Source of the DNA: a virus
Reading direction: 5' to 3' (one strand)
Virus record (IMG/VR): IMGVR_UViG_3300042478_001834
Coordinates: 1 to 29,544 of that record
Length of the DNA: 29,544 bases
Shown here: one piece after another, positions 7,092-19,000 of the stretch
Position numbering within the stretch: the first letter of the stretch is position 1
Layout of the letters: every line of letters starts with the position of its first letter
Translations under genes and position numbers: made by a program
The notes under the pieces: generated by a model
Database searches by the model: none
What the model was told of the DNA's origin: nothing
What the model saw: the letters and a program-made list of their open reading frames with translations, nothing else

Positions 7092-9998
7092 ATGATACCG
7101 AACGATTATAAAACATCACTACTGATTCCTCAGCAGCTTCCCGAATTTGTTCGGGATAATATTAACTATTCCACTTTTGTTGATTTTATTCAGGCATACT
7201 ATGAATGGTTAGAAACTGCTTACTCAGCCAACGGATCCGTTACGACAGCCAATACAAGTGGTGAAGGTGTAACTTATGGTGCCAAGAATCTACTCAATTA
7301 TATGGATGTGGATTCTACATTAGATGGTTTTGTTTCATACTTTCTAAAAGATTTTCTACCTTATATACCAGAAGATGCTCTAACAGATAAAAGAAAACTG
7401 TTAAAGATTGCAAAAGAGTTTTATCTTTCAAAAGGTACTGAGAAATCATATCAGTTTTTATTTCGTGCATTGTATGATTCACAGGCCGAGATTTTCAATA
7501 CATCAGATGTAATATTAAAAGCTTCTGATGGTAAATGGATTGTATCTAAATCATTACGAATCAATTCGGTTGATTTGAATTGGTTACAAATTAACAGCTT
7601 AAGGTTGTTTGGTGAAACCTCACAGTCATATGCAACAGTTGATTATTCTGCGGCAGTAGGAGATAAAACAGAAGTTTTCATCTCAAACATTCAACGTCTG
7701 TTTGAATCTGGTGAGTTTGTCCGTGTTGTGGATAATAATAATCTTGATGTATACTTCTATAATGGTGAAGTATACATTCAAAATCAAGGTGTAAGTATAC
7801 CAACTGGCGCCACAATACTTAGAGGTAAAGTTGTAGGTGTTTTATCTTCTATAACAATTAATCCAAGAAATCGAGGATTGTTCTATGAACCTGGCGATCC
7901 AGTTATTGTTGTTGGTGGATTAAGTCCTGATGTAACAAACCCGATTGGTGCAACAGCAGAAGTTGGTCGAACAACAACAGGATCTATTGAGAGTTTAGTT
8001 GTAACTGACCCTTCTCATGGTTATAGAGTATTTCCAAATTCAGCCATCACATTTTCTGGCGGCGGTGGTACCGGTGCCGCTGCTAGAATTAATTTATTAG
8101 ATGATGCTAGATTAGCCAATGTTACACTTATTACAAGTAACACATTAGGCATTGTAGCTAATGTTGCAATTGGAAATTCAACCTTTGCTCAGACATATAC
8201 ATCATTTGCCGTCAGCGCAAACACAAATTCTACTTTGCGTGACACTTTAACTTTTAGAACTCTACAAGTTGGACCAATCGGTTCAATACAAGTTACCAAT
8301 CAAGGTGGAGGATATTCTTCTGCACCTGCTGTCGATGTAAGTTCTTTGTATACAACTGATGTAGGAACTGATTCACTTAGTTTCCTTGGCATACTTCAAC
8401 CAATTCAAGTATTAAATGGTGGCCAAGGATATGGTAATGCAAACACAGTATTAATTACTGGCGGCACGGGTGTTGGAGCATTTGCCAATGTAACTGTTAA
8501 TACGGCTGGTTCAATTATCAATGCACGATATGTTTATGCCAACAACAATACAAATCAATCATTTCCTTTAGGTGGGTTAGGCTATACAAAAGATAGTTTA
8601 CCCACAATCACAGTCACAAGTAGCACAGGTTCTAATGCGTCACTTGTTGTCACAGGAATTATGGGTGCTGATGCAATTTTAACACCTACAACCGATAGAA
8701 CGGGCTCAGTTACATCCATCAACATTATTAATCCTGGTGAAGATTATGTTTCAACACCAAATGTTTATCTAAAAGTAGCCGATGTTGCAGTAAGTAACGT
8801 TTCACCATTAGATTTTCCTTTGGCTGGTGATGTCATGTATCAAGGTGCAACATTTAATGTGGCCACTTATAAAGCCAACGTAGCTTCTGTATTCAAAATT
8901 TCAACGGCATCTCCAGCAAATACGGCAGCCGACATATATCAATTAAGAACATATGATTATACAGGAAATTATGATGCTGCACTTTCAATCAAGATTGACC
9001 ACAACATTTCTAATGTATCTTCTTTGTTGGTTTTAGACCCACAGAATGCCTACACCGATAAAACTACTGGTAGTCCAACAAGTATTATTCGATATGGTGA
9101 TGGTAATGCAAGGGCTAATGCATCATTTTTAGATGGTTTGATTATAGGTGCTGGTACCTATCTGAATGATGATGGCCATCTTTCTTCTTTAGGACTGGTA
9201 CTTGAAAGTCTTGATTATAATAACTTCACTTATGTTTTATCGGTTGAGAAAGCACTTAAAACATACAAAGATTTAGTATTGAATCTATTACATCCTTCTG
9301 GTATGAACCTAAGAGGGCGGAACTTGTTAATAAGTTCCAACGGGTTCTCAATGAACACTCAAACTTCATTCCAAGAAGGTTATCATATGGACACCTTTGC
9401 TGGTCCGTCTGCTCTGGCCCGCATTGAAGCAAATACTCAGGCTGGTCAAATCAGCACCAATATTATTCGGTTTGTCAATACAATCTCCGCCAATATTGGT
9501 AACACCGTCTTTGCAAACGACATCATTGAATATACTGCCACAAATAACCTGAGAGCTTACTCTACGATTACAAATGTGGATTGGGCCAACAATCAGGTGA
9601 CAATGCAGGATAATGTCTTTGTAGTCTTTGCAAATGTTGCTACTGGATCAGCAAACGCCTCCTCAAATGTGATAAATATACAATCGGTTACTGGTCAATT
9701 TGATGGTAATTTTACCAACAAAACACCAGCCAACAATATTATTTTTGCTGGAGATAAAGTTTCTTTAAATGGCGGTCCTTATTACACCGTCACACAGGTA
9801 TTTGCAAATGGTAATTTGTACCTTGCTAATAACTCATTTGGGCCAGTAAATAACGCATTAATTACAGTTGATAAATCAGCAAACACAGAAACTTGTTTGG
9901 TCTATGGTGTCATAGGATTTTATGAATATCCAGAATTATTAACAGAGAGTGGTTACATTTTAATAACAGAATCAGGCATCACAATATTAGCGGGGTAA
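7092..9998 (+). CDS. 7: Baseplate wedge protein, gp7-like
   Basis: This 968-residue protein lies directly behind gene 6, as gene 7 does in T4 (gp7 has 1032 residues). The N-terminus (LPEFVRDNINYSTFVDFIQAYYEWLE, then 'FLKDFLPYIPEDALTDKRKLLKIAKEFYLSKGTEKSYQFLFRALY') is the conserved helical head of this protein in aquatic T4-like phages. At least four beta segments of the 'GGxGYxxxP' type follow, beginning near residues 304, 401, 440 and 545. A 'LNLLHPSGMNLRGRNLL' segment (about residues 735-755) is also typical. The C-terminus ends in a duplicated short motif (LLTESGYILITESG). gp7 links the inner wedge core to peripheral proteins. The position supports gp7 strongly; sequence recognition is moderate because this family diverges from T4. 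Confidence 0.68.
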   Translation: MIPNDYKTSLLIPQQLPEFVRDNINYSTFVDFIQAYYEWLETAYSANGSVTTANTSGEGVTYGAKNLLNYMDVDSTLDGFVSYFLKDFLPYIPEDALTDKRKLLKIAKEFYLSKGTEKSYQFLFRALYDSQAEIFNTSDVILKASDGKWIVSKSLRINSVDLNWLQINSLRLFGETSQSYATVDYSAAVGDKTEVFISNIQRLFESGEFVRVVDNNNLDVYFYNGEVYIQNQGVSIPTGATILRGKVVGVLSSITINPRNRGLFYEPGDPVIVVGGLSPDVTNPIGATAEVGRTTTGSIESLVVTDPSHGYRVFPNSAITFSGGGGTGAAARINLLDDARLANVTLITSNTLGIVANVAIGNSTFAQTYTSFAVSANTNSTLRDTLTFRTLQVGPIGSIQVTNQGGGYSSAPAVDVSSLYTTDVGTDSLSFLGILQPIQVLNGGQGYGNANTVLITGGTGVGAFANVTVNTAGSIINARYVYANNNTNQSFPLGGLGYTKDSLPTITVTSSTGSNASLVVTGIMGADAILTPTTDRTGSVTSINIINPGEDYVSTPNVYLKVADVAVSNVSPLDFPLAGDVMYQGATFNVATYKANVASVFKISTASPANTAADIYQLRTYDYTGNYDAALSIKIDHNISNVSSLLVLDPQNAYTDKTTGSPTSIIRYGDGNARANASFLDGLIIGAGTYLNDDGHLSSLGLVLESLDYNNFTYVLSVEKALKTYKDLVLNLLHPSGMNLRGRNLLISSNGFSMNTQTSFQEGYHMDTFAGPSALARIEANTQAGQISTNIIRFVNTISANIGNTVFANDIIEYTATNNLRAYSTITNVDWANNQVTMQDNVFVVFANVATGSANASSNVINIQSVTGQFDGNFTNKTPANNIIFAGDKVSLNGGPYYTVTQVFANGNLYLANNSFGPVNNALITVDKSANTETCLVYGVIGFYEYPELLTESGYILITESGITILAG

Positions 9999-10001
9999 GA
10001 A

Positions 10002-11645
10002 ATGCCGTCAGTCAAGATATCAGAACTACCAATATTAAACCAGTTATCGGCTAATAATGCCAATACCGTGTTTGTTGCCGTAGATAAGACCACCAATACA
10101 ACTTCACAGTTTTCAACCACCACATTGGCTGGAGGACTATTTGCAAACAATGTATTGAATGTTGGAACATCTGCAACCACAATATATGCTGATGCGATTG
10201 CACAATTCGTTAGTAATACAGCACCTAGTTCTAGAGTATTTTTTCAGAACATCAATCCAAAAGGTACTGGTCAGATTGTAATTGCTACGGATGATGGTGA
10301 TGAAGCCAATGGATTTATTAATATGGGTATTCGTGGTTCAAATATGGACTATGATGCTGAATTTGATTTGCCTAACCGTGATGGCTTCATTTGTATGCAT
10401 GGTAAAGATGGTGAAGTATATGGAAATTTGTGGATAGGCACACACAATTCAAATAATGATATTGTTTTCTATACAGGTTCACACACGATTGCTGCTGAAG
10501 CTGTTAGAGTAGAAGATAATGGGAATTTAAAATTAAGTATACCATTACAATTTAGTGATTCAACAACACAAAATACGGCTGCATCGCCAGCTGCGGTTAC
10601 TTTAGCTGCACAAGCAAATACAATTATTACACAAGGTGTTGATGCTACACAGAACACCAGATTAAATTCTATTGAAACCATCAACACCAATCAAAATACC
10701 AGCATCTCTATCATTGAAGGTGTCAATCTCGCACAGAATACAAACATAACTACTGCTAACAACCATGCATGGGCAGCTTTCACTAAAGCAAATAACGCAT
10801 TAGCAAATACTTCAGGTACTTTTGCTGGTGATTTGACTATTACAGGTAATGTATTAACTACTGGTACAATCAGTTTAAACAATTCATCATTTGCTACCGA
10901 CACCGCATTTGTTAAAATTACCTCAAGCGATGGTTTTGTTACTCAGGCTCCATCAAACACCAACTATATGTTGCACGTTACTGGCAAAGCCAATTCTGTA
11001 ACTCGTGTTGTTTTAGATAGTTTTGGTGCAAACACCTATCCTTTGGTAGCTGGTCGTATGGGTCGAGGATCAGCCGCAGCACCAGTCGCAGTAGCAAACA
11101 ATGATGTGATATTCCGAGTTGTTGGCAACGGTTGGACAGGCACACAGTTTCCATCTTCTAGTCCCACAAAGATTGATTTTGTGGCAGCAGAAAATTTTAG
11201 TGATACTAATCGTGGTACTCGTATTGAGTTCTGGAATACTCCTGTAGGTTCAAACACACTACAAGAAATTGCTTCATTCAATGCAGATTCGGCTGAATTC
11301 CTTGGTACAGTTAATCCAACAAAGGGTTTCATTTTTACACCACGACTACCTGTTGGTAATCAAACGGCCATTACAATCGATTTTTCAAGTGATGTAGTTA
11401 TCAAAGCCAATTTAGCAGCTGACTTAACATTTACACTTACAAATTTTGTTGCTGGTAAAGTGGTTGAAGTTTGGTTAATCAATACGAGTGGTTCAACTAG
11501 AACCATTACACATGGATGTTCAGCAACTAATTCAAGTGAAAATTCCACCACATTTACGATGGCTTCAACTAGTTCTGCATACCTAAAATATTTCAGTATT
11601 GATGGTGATTTAGCAAATACATTTGTAGCAGTCCAATCAGCTTAA
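10002..11645 (+). CDS. Tail-fibre-like protein inserted between wedge genes 7 and 8
   Basis: This 547-residue protein starts with 'PSVKISELPILNQLSANNAN', an N-terminal module known from phage fibre and structural proteins. A coiled-coil-like repeat with QNT motifs runs from about residue 212 to 265 (GVDATQNTRLNSIETINTNQ and following). A recurring phage fibre module follows at about 345-430: 'AGRMGRGSAAAPVAVANNDV', then 'IDFVAAENFSDTNRGTRIEF'. The C-terminal 95 residues (LTFTLTNFVAGKVVEVWLIN and following) form a beta-rich tip. In T4 genes 7 and 8 are adjacent, so a fibre-type gene here is unusual compared with T4. It may encode a short fibre or decoration fixed to the wedge. The alternative is a baseplate protein that replaces T4 gp9, gp10 or gp11. 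Receptor binding is inferred from architecture. Confidence 0.72.
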   Translation: MPSVKISELPILNQLSANNANTVFVAVDKTTNTTSQFSTTTLAGGLFANNVLNVGTSATTIYADAIAQFVSNTAPSSRVFFQNINPKGTGQIVIATDDGDEANGFINMGIRGSNMDYDAEFDLPNRDGFICMHGKDGEVYGNLWIGTHNSNNDIVFYTGSHTIAAEAVRVEDNGNLKLSIPLQFSDSTTQNTAASPAAVTLAAQANTIITQGVDATQNTRLNSIETINTNQNTSISIIEGVNLAQNTNITTANNHAWAAFTKANNALANTSGTFAGDLTITGNVLTTGTISLNNSSFATDTAFVKITSSDGFVTQAPSNTNYMLHVTGKANSVTRVVLDSFGANTYPLVAGRMGRGSAAAPVAVANNDVIFRVVGNGWTGTQFPSSSPTKIDFVAAENFSDTNRGTRIEFWNTPVGSNTLQEIASFNADSAEFLGTVNPTKGFIFTPRLPVGNQTAITIDFSSDVVIKANLAADLTFTLTNFVAGKVVEVWLINTSGSTRTITHGCSATNSSENSTTFTMASTSSAYLKYFSIDGDLANTFVAVQSA

Positions 11646-11658
11646 TAGAGAATATAAT

Positions 11659-13050
11659 ATGGCAACAATAGCAAATACATCAGCACAATTATTACCTAAT
11701 AGCAAGGTATATGAAGTATTACAATACTATTATTCTCCATCACAGGTACATGAAACTACATTATATGCTTTTATTGGTCGTGTAACTCCTTGGCCTGATG
11801 AGAGTAACCCTCCTATTCCAACACAAGACCAAAGGTCAATCAAAGATATTTTTAAAGATATTATTGCAACCAAATTAATTACATCATCTGATATTTCTCC
11901 TGTGATTCCTCGTATTGATTGGGATTCAGGTTTAGTTTATGATTATTATCAAGACACCGAGAATATGTTGGCTGTAGATTCGGATAATATAATTATTAGC
12001 CAATTCTATGTTCGTAATCGATTTGACCAAGTATTTAAATGTTTATGGAATAACAATGGCAGTCAATCTACAGTAGAACCACAGTTTTTACCAGGTACTT
12101 TCGATAGTTCATTTTTAGTTAAGACAGCTGACGGATATAAATGGAAGTTTATGTATTCGTTAGACGCTGGTCTGAAACAAAAATTCTTTGATGCTAACTG
12201 GATGCCTGTGCCAATTGGAATGGCACCAAATCCTGTATCAACTTTTGCGGCCGAAGGTTCAATTGATGTGGTTAATATTACAACTGTTGGTCGAGGTTAT
12301 ACTCCTGGTGGTGCAACGATTACAATTAGTGGTGACGGCCAGTTTGCAAACGGCACACCAGTTATCAATGCTGCTGGTTACTTGTATGATGTTACAATGG
12401 CCAATACAGGTACAGGTTATACCTATGCAGAAGCCGTGATTAATGTTTTACCTGGTTTTTCAACACCGAATGTGGTGGCAATTGCTGAAGCACCAGCCTC
12501 TCCTGTTGGTGGACATGGTTTTGATCCTATTTCTGAACTAGGATGTAACCATATAATGGTGGCACCAGAGTTTATTGAGAGTGAAGGTGGATTGATACCT
12601 ACAGATATGGCCTACCGGCAAATTGGTCTATTGGTTGATCCTGTTTCCCAAGAGTCTGTGGCTGAAGAACCTATGATGATTGCAAATGGTGCAATCTATG
12701 ATGTAACCACCAAACTCTTTGTTTCTCCTGGTACAGGAAATTACAATACAGGACAAACAATCTATCAAGGTTCTAGTCTAGCCACTGCAACTTTTTCTGC
12801 CAAAGTTGTTAGCTTTGATTCATTAAATAATATAGTAAAAGTCATAAATATAACTGGAACACCAGTAAACAATCAAGCGGTAATTCAGGACGCTAGTGGT
12901 GTAGTTGGTACTGCAGTGCGAACCCTCCTAACAACAGAAAATCCAAACTTTATTATATACTCTGGATACATGGCCTACATAGAGAATAGAGAAGGTATTG
13001 CAAGAAGTCCTGATGGAACAGAACAATTTCGTATTGTGTTAAGCTTTTAA
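11659..13050 (+). CDS. 8: Baseplate wedge subunit gp8
   Basis: This 463-residue protein is longer than T4 gp8 (334 residues). The N-terminal half carries the gp8 pattern of aquatic T4-like phages: 'FIGRVTPWPDESNPPIP', then 'VIPRIDWDSGLVYDYY', 'QFYVRNRFDQVFKCLWNNNG' and 'FLVKTADGYKWKFMYSLD'. gp8 is a dimeric outer-wedge protein bound to gp7 and gp6. Two GGxGY-type beta segments are inserted at about residues 207-214 (ITTVGRGY) and 247-254 (MANTGTGY). They account for part of the extra length and match the repeats in the neighbouring baseplate proteins. The family core resumes with 'FDPISELGCNHIMVAPEF'. The start lies 13 bases after the fibre-like gene. No Shine-Dalgarno sequence is evident. 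Confidence 0.85.
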   Translation: MATIANTSAQLLPNSKVYEVLQYYYSPSQVHETTLYAFIGRVTPWPDESNPPIPTQDQRSIKDIFKDIIATKLITSSDISPVIPRIDWDSGLVYDYYQDTENMLAVDSDNIIISQFYVRNRFDQVFKCLWNNNGSQSTVEPQFLPGTFDSSFLVKTADGYKWKFMYSLDAGLKQKFFDANWMPVPIGMAPNPVSTFAAEGSIDVVNITTVGRGYTPGGATITISGDGQFANGTPVINAAGYLYDVTMANTGTGYTYAEAVINVLPGFSTPNVVAIAEAPASPVGGHGFDPISELGCNHIMVAPEFIESEGGLIPTDMAYRQIGLLVDPVSQESVAEEPMMIANGAIYDVTTKLFVSPGTGNYNTGQTIYQGSSLATATFSAKVVSFDSLNNIVKVINITGTPVNNQAVIQDASGVVGTAVRTLLTTENPNFIIYSGYMAYIENREGIARSPDGTEQFRIVLSF

Positions 13051-13062
13051 TGGAAAGAAAAA

Positions 13063-16000
13063 ATGTCACTTAATTTTAACGTAGATCCTTATTTTGATGA
13101 TTTCGATCCTAACAAGAATTTTCACCGCATTCTTTTTAAACCAGGATTTGCAGTTCAAGCTCGTGAATTAACACAATCACAAACAATTCTTCAAAATCAA
13201 ATTACCAGTTTTGCAGATGCAATCTTTGCACAGAACACACCTATCTCTGGTGGTAAAGTTACTGTCAATCAAAATGTTTATTATTTAAAATTAAATGCTA
13301 CTGACAATTCTGGTGCCACCATTTCAGCTGAAAACTTTGATAATGGTGTTGTTCGGTCGGCTGATGGTTCAATTGTAGCTAAAGTTGTTGCAACAGTAGA
13401 AGCAACAACAACAACTGCAGGTGGTGTAGGTGATCCACCCACTCTCGTTGTAAGTTATATTTCAGGTAATAAATTTGTTTCAGGTGACACCGTATTTCTA
13501 AACGGTTCAAATCTAACTGGTACATTGATTACTGCCTCAACAGGTAATCCAGCCACAGGACTTTCTTCTGTTGCCTCCATCTCTCAAGGTATCTTTTATG
13601 TTGATGGTAACTTTGTAGTTGCCAGTGAACAAACTATTATTCTTTCTAAGTATAGTTCTGTTCCATCATTGCGTGTAGGTTTAAATGCATCTGAAACGAT
13701 TGTAGATTCTGTTGATGATTCTTCATTGTTGGATCCAGCATTTAATGCCACAAACTATCAGGCACCAGGTGCTGACCGATATAAAATTTCTTTAGACTTA
13801 CAAACACGAACTCTTGGTCTCGGTGATGATGACAACTTTATTGAACTGGTTCGTCTAGTAGATGGCTCTATTGTTAAACAAGTAGACAGCACCGTTTACT
13901 CGGTGATTGATGATTACTTTGCCAAACGTACCAATGACACCAATGGTGACTTTATTGTTAATGATTATACATTGACACCTAAAGCCAACACAATCAATTC
14001 AGCAAAATATGACATGGGTATTTCAAAAGGTATTGCCTATGTCCGTGGTTATCGTTTAGAAAATTCATCTGATGTAGTTTTAACCAATGACCGAGCAAGA
14101 ACAGAATCAACAGTTACAAACAATCCAGCATTTGTAGATTATGGTAATTACTTCTTTGTCAACTCTGCCAATGGTGTGTTTGATGTAACAACTTCACCAC
14201 AAATTGATTTTCATACTGTAAGTAAAGATAATATTGTATTAACCAATGCAAATTCTTACAACTCTACTAAGGCTGCAACAGGTTATATTCGTAATCTAAT
14301 TTACTCTAGCACATCAAATACATCCAATGGTGCAGCTTACATTTATAAAGCCTATGTTTACAATATTCAAAATCAAACACTATCAGCCAACGTTTCACAA
14401 ATTGCACCAGTCAACGCAAACAATAGTTACATAAGATTGCCTAGTACCAATCAGTTTTCAAATGTGGCAAATGCTTACACTGGAGTAACAGTCAGTATTG
14501 ATACAGGTACTTCTGCTGGTGATTTTAGAACAATCACAACATATGATGCAGCTGCTAAGGTTGCCTATGTTGACCGACCATTTACCACAACATTGGCCAA
14601 CAACTCGGTATTCACACTTCGTTTTGATACTACCGACTTTGAAACAATGATTGGATCTACGGCAGGCGCACCTTATACTGTAACTGCCAATGCTACAATT
14701 GATAATTCAAACAAAGTAAACAATGTTGCAACGGGTGATGTTGTATTACAAAATCCAAATGCACCAGAATTACTGTTTACAATCGGTAACCCATTTGTTT
14801 CATATGCAAACAATTCATCATATACAACCACACAGGTGTTCCGAAATGTTTCTTTCACCGTATCTGGTGGTAATATTACGGCTGCATTAACATTTGGTTC
14901 TGCACCAGCCGCAACGATTCGTTTTCTTGGCACAGGAACTTTATCACAAGATGCCATTGCACAAAACTTTCAAATCATTGTAACGAACCCATTATCAAGT
15001 GGTCTAATAGCTGGTCAAACATTACCATGGGGTATCAATAGTAGAACTTGTTCTATTACTGGTTCAGGTGGTACTGCTACATTCACCACACCAACATCAG
15101 ACTTGGGTGCTTTCACTGCCACCATCATTGCAAAGGCTTTTGTCAGCAATGGTAACGATACATCATTTGTATTGAAAGCCAAAAATTTAGTTGAAGGTAA
15201 TACAACAGGTGTGAATATCACCGGCACAACCGTTTTAACAAACACTAAAGTTGATTTAACAAATGGACAAGTGTATGTTTTAAATGCTGGAGTTGTTGCA
15301 CCAGGTCAACCACAGAAATTGTATATCACCGATGCCAAGCGTATCGTTAAGATTATTGATACAAAAGCTCCTGGTACCGCTGCAACAGATGACATGTTGA
15401 CCAATCCAATCTATGATGTAACCAATCGATTCACATTTGATAATGGTCAACGAGATTCATATTATGATTTTGCTTCTATTACGTTGGGTGTAGGCCAACC
15501 TCAAATTGATGGTAATTTATTAGTTATATTAGATTACTATTCAACAACTGGTGGTGACGGATATTATTCTGTCATGTCTTATTTGTCACCAGTATCATCT
15601 TCGCCAGAGAACTATGCTGAGATTCCATCTTACATGGCTTCTAGTGGTAACTATTATCAGTTAAGAGATTCTTTGGACTTTAGACCATCATTGATTAATG
15701 CTCAGAGTTCATTTACAATTCGCACATCAAGTTCTGGATCAGGTGCCGCAGGCGCATATATTCCAGTTGACTTGACTGAATATGAATCTGATTATGGTTT
15801 CTATCTTGGCCGTTTTGATAAATTGATATTAAGTAAAGACCGTTCATTTGAAATTGTGCAAGGCACACCTTCAGTAAATCCAATTTCACCAATTGAACCT
15901 GATGGTTCTTTGGTCATTGCAAACCTTTATCATGACCCATACACCGCATATATTCCTGGTGAAGAAGTGGGTGTATTACCAAGTTTATCCATTGAACGAG

Positions 16001-19000
16001 TTAAACATAAACGTTGGTTGATGCGTGACATTTCTGGCTTAGAGAGCCGAGTAAACAATATTGAATACTACACAGCTCTTAATCTATTAGAAAAAGGTGC
16101 ATCGTCATTACAGATTCCTGATGGTAATGGATTGAATCGTTTTAAAAATGGTATTCTAGTTGATGATTTCTCAAGCTATGCAGCTTCTGATACAGCAACA
16201 ACTGATTATTTGGTGACAGTAAACCGTAGAATTCATCAGATGACTGCATCACAGAATGTTCAGAACTTTCCATTACAATCGTTGTCATTGGTCTATAACA
16301 TGGGTCAATTGGATTCTACAAGTGCAAACAATCTTGGATATAATATCTCTAAGAGTTCTAGTTCAAACTTCTTTACATTACCATACACGACAGCAAATGT
16401 GGTGACACAACGAATTGCTTCTCGTGTGGTTAATCTAAATCCATTTTCAGTATCTTTAAACTCTGGTACAGTTACATTAAGTCCTCCAATGGACAATTGG
16501 GTTGATACTGAAAGGTCTCCTGATTTATTAATTGTTGATCCAAATTTACAAGTATATCGTGCTAGTGACCAGGTCAATGTGTTACAAGTGGGTGATTGGA
16601 AAACAACTGTTGCTACATCAACAGACAATGTAATTTCAGCTGGTCGTAACTGGCGTACCAATCAAGTTACCACATATACAACACAGCAACAACAAACTGT
16701 TTTAGGTTACTATGATAAACTCAATTCAAGTTATGTTGAAACTGCTGGATTCATTACTGATGTAAGTATTCTACCATATATTCGTTCACAGTTTTTGTTC
16801 TTTAACACTTATGGTTTAACTGTTAACACCGATGTTAATGCTTATTTTGATGGTGATTCTGTTAACAAATATATTCGTAAACCAAACATATTAGAATTAA
16901 CTAATGTTACTGGATCATTTAAAGATGGTGACATTATTGGTTATCTTGCTGGTAGTAATTTTACACCGGCTGCCAAGATTGTTTCATACTATCATTATCC
17001 AAACGACACCACAAAATGGCGTTTGTATGTTGTAGGTGATATTGTTGGCCAAACATTTGGCACTGGTGCAACAATACAAAATGCACAGTTTAATGCTGGT
17101 GGTCAGTATCAAACAACGACTGCAAGTGGAACAATTTTATCATTTACACATAATTCTGGCCAAATTGTAAATGCCAATACAACAACTTCAATTACACTAG
17201 GTGCAACTGCTTCTTTAACCAATAATTTTTATACTGGTAATACAGTTTATATCATTAACGGCACAGGTATTGGGCAGTCTGCATCCATCTCTGCATATAA
17301 TGGTACAACCAAGTTGGCCACACTAAGTTCAACAATTACTACAGCAAATGGTGATATCTATTCTATTGGCACCATGAAAACTAATGAAGCAGGTATGATT
17401 TCTGGCATCTTCGCTGTGCCTGGTGGTATATTTCACACAGGTCAAAGAACATTTAGAATTGATGATTCAGTAGGTGGTAACATTGAATCGGCTCAGACAT
17501 TTGCAGAGGCAACATTCTATGCATCTGGTCTACAACAGACCAAACAAGGTGTAAACTATGCTTCGTCAATTGATTCTGCTAAGAATACTTTCACACAAAC
17601 AAGTGAAAGAACAAACATAACTTCTTACACCTATACAACTGTATGGGATCCTGTAGCACAAACATTTATTATCAACAAAGAAAATTATCCAAATGGATGT
17701 TTTGTTGACTCTGTTAAAATATTCTTTAAAACCAAAGCAAGTCAGTATGCACCAGTAACTTTGTCTATCGTGGGCACACTTAATGGTTATCCAAACGGTG
17801 AAACACTAGATAATTCACAGGTGACATTGACAGCAGAGAATATTAATATATCCAATAATCCACATTATTTGGATCCTACCACATATACTGTGTTTAAATT
17901 CCCAGCACCTGTATATTTGGAATCAAACAAACTATATTCATTGATTGTTAAATGTCCTTCATCAAATGAATACACCATTTACACGGCAGAAAATGGAGAT
18001 ACAGCATTAGCATCTTCTGTTAAAAATCTACCAACTGACTCAACACCTGCAACAATCACAAAGATTAATGCAGCACCTTATGTTGGTTCTTTGTTTGTAT
18101 CCCAGAACTCACAAACATGGACTGCTGACCAAAACGAATCTATGATGTTCACGATTGACCGTTGTGTGTTCTCAGTCGGTACTCAACCAACATTACAGTT
18201 TGTTGTACCAAATCGTTTACCATATCGTAAACTGACTGAACAAGACATTTCATATTACCTCAGTCCAAACACAATCAATACAAATATTTCATCAGCAGCC
18301 AATACGAATGTTGTGGTTGATGCATTTAATATTTCTACATCTGATTTTGTACCAGGTAGTACCACACTTAGTTACTCGTATGGTGCAACATTAAACTCAA
18401 CCAAGACGGCTGCACCAACAGAGGGAGTTAATCCTGGTAAATTTGGTACACCAATGTATGATGACATCTATTTGAATGATGGACTTGGTGAGCGGGTTCT
18501 TGTTGCCAACTCCAATACATCATTCTCTTTATATGCAGTAATGTCTACTGTTGATGATGCAGTATCACCTATAATTTCAGATGATGGATTGGGTGTCTAT
18601 ACGATTGGTTGGAACATTAATAATCTAGAATTATCTAACAGTATAATTACAGTTGCCAATGGTGGTTCTGGTTACAATGTTAATACGACATCCGTAACTG
18701 TTACTTCTGCCAATGGATTTGGTTCTGGTGCAACTGCCACGGCCAATGTGGTTGGTGGCGTAATTAGAAACATCTATATCACGAATGGTGGTTCTGGTTA
18801 TGCAACGACACCTACGATTACTGTTGCTGATGCCAACTCGTCACCTGGTACTGGTGCGACAATCACCGTTGGTGGTGAAACATCATCTTCAGGTGGTAAC
18901 GGAATTGCACGATACATTACCAAGAAGGTTATTCTAGACCAAGGATTTGATTCAGGTGATTTGCGTGTATACTTCACCGCCTATCGACCAGTCAATACAA

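Noticed and set aside
10469-11551. Several minus-strand open frames opposite the fibre-like gene at 10002
   Set aside because: Their products are low-complexity and mirror the codon pattern of the + strand gene. No start signals or recognisable domains are present.
12188-12439. Overlapping + strand frame inside gene 8 (83 codons)
   Set aside because: It is out of frame with a recognised gp8 protein, has an L/V/Q-rich low-complexity product and no start signal.
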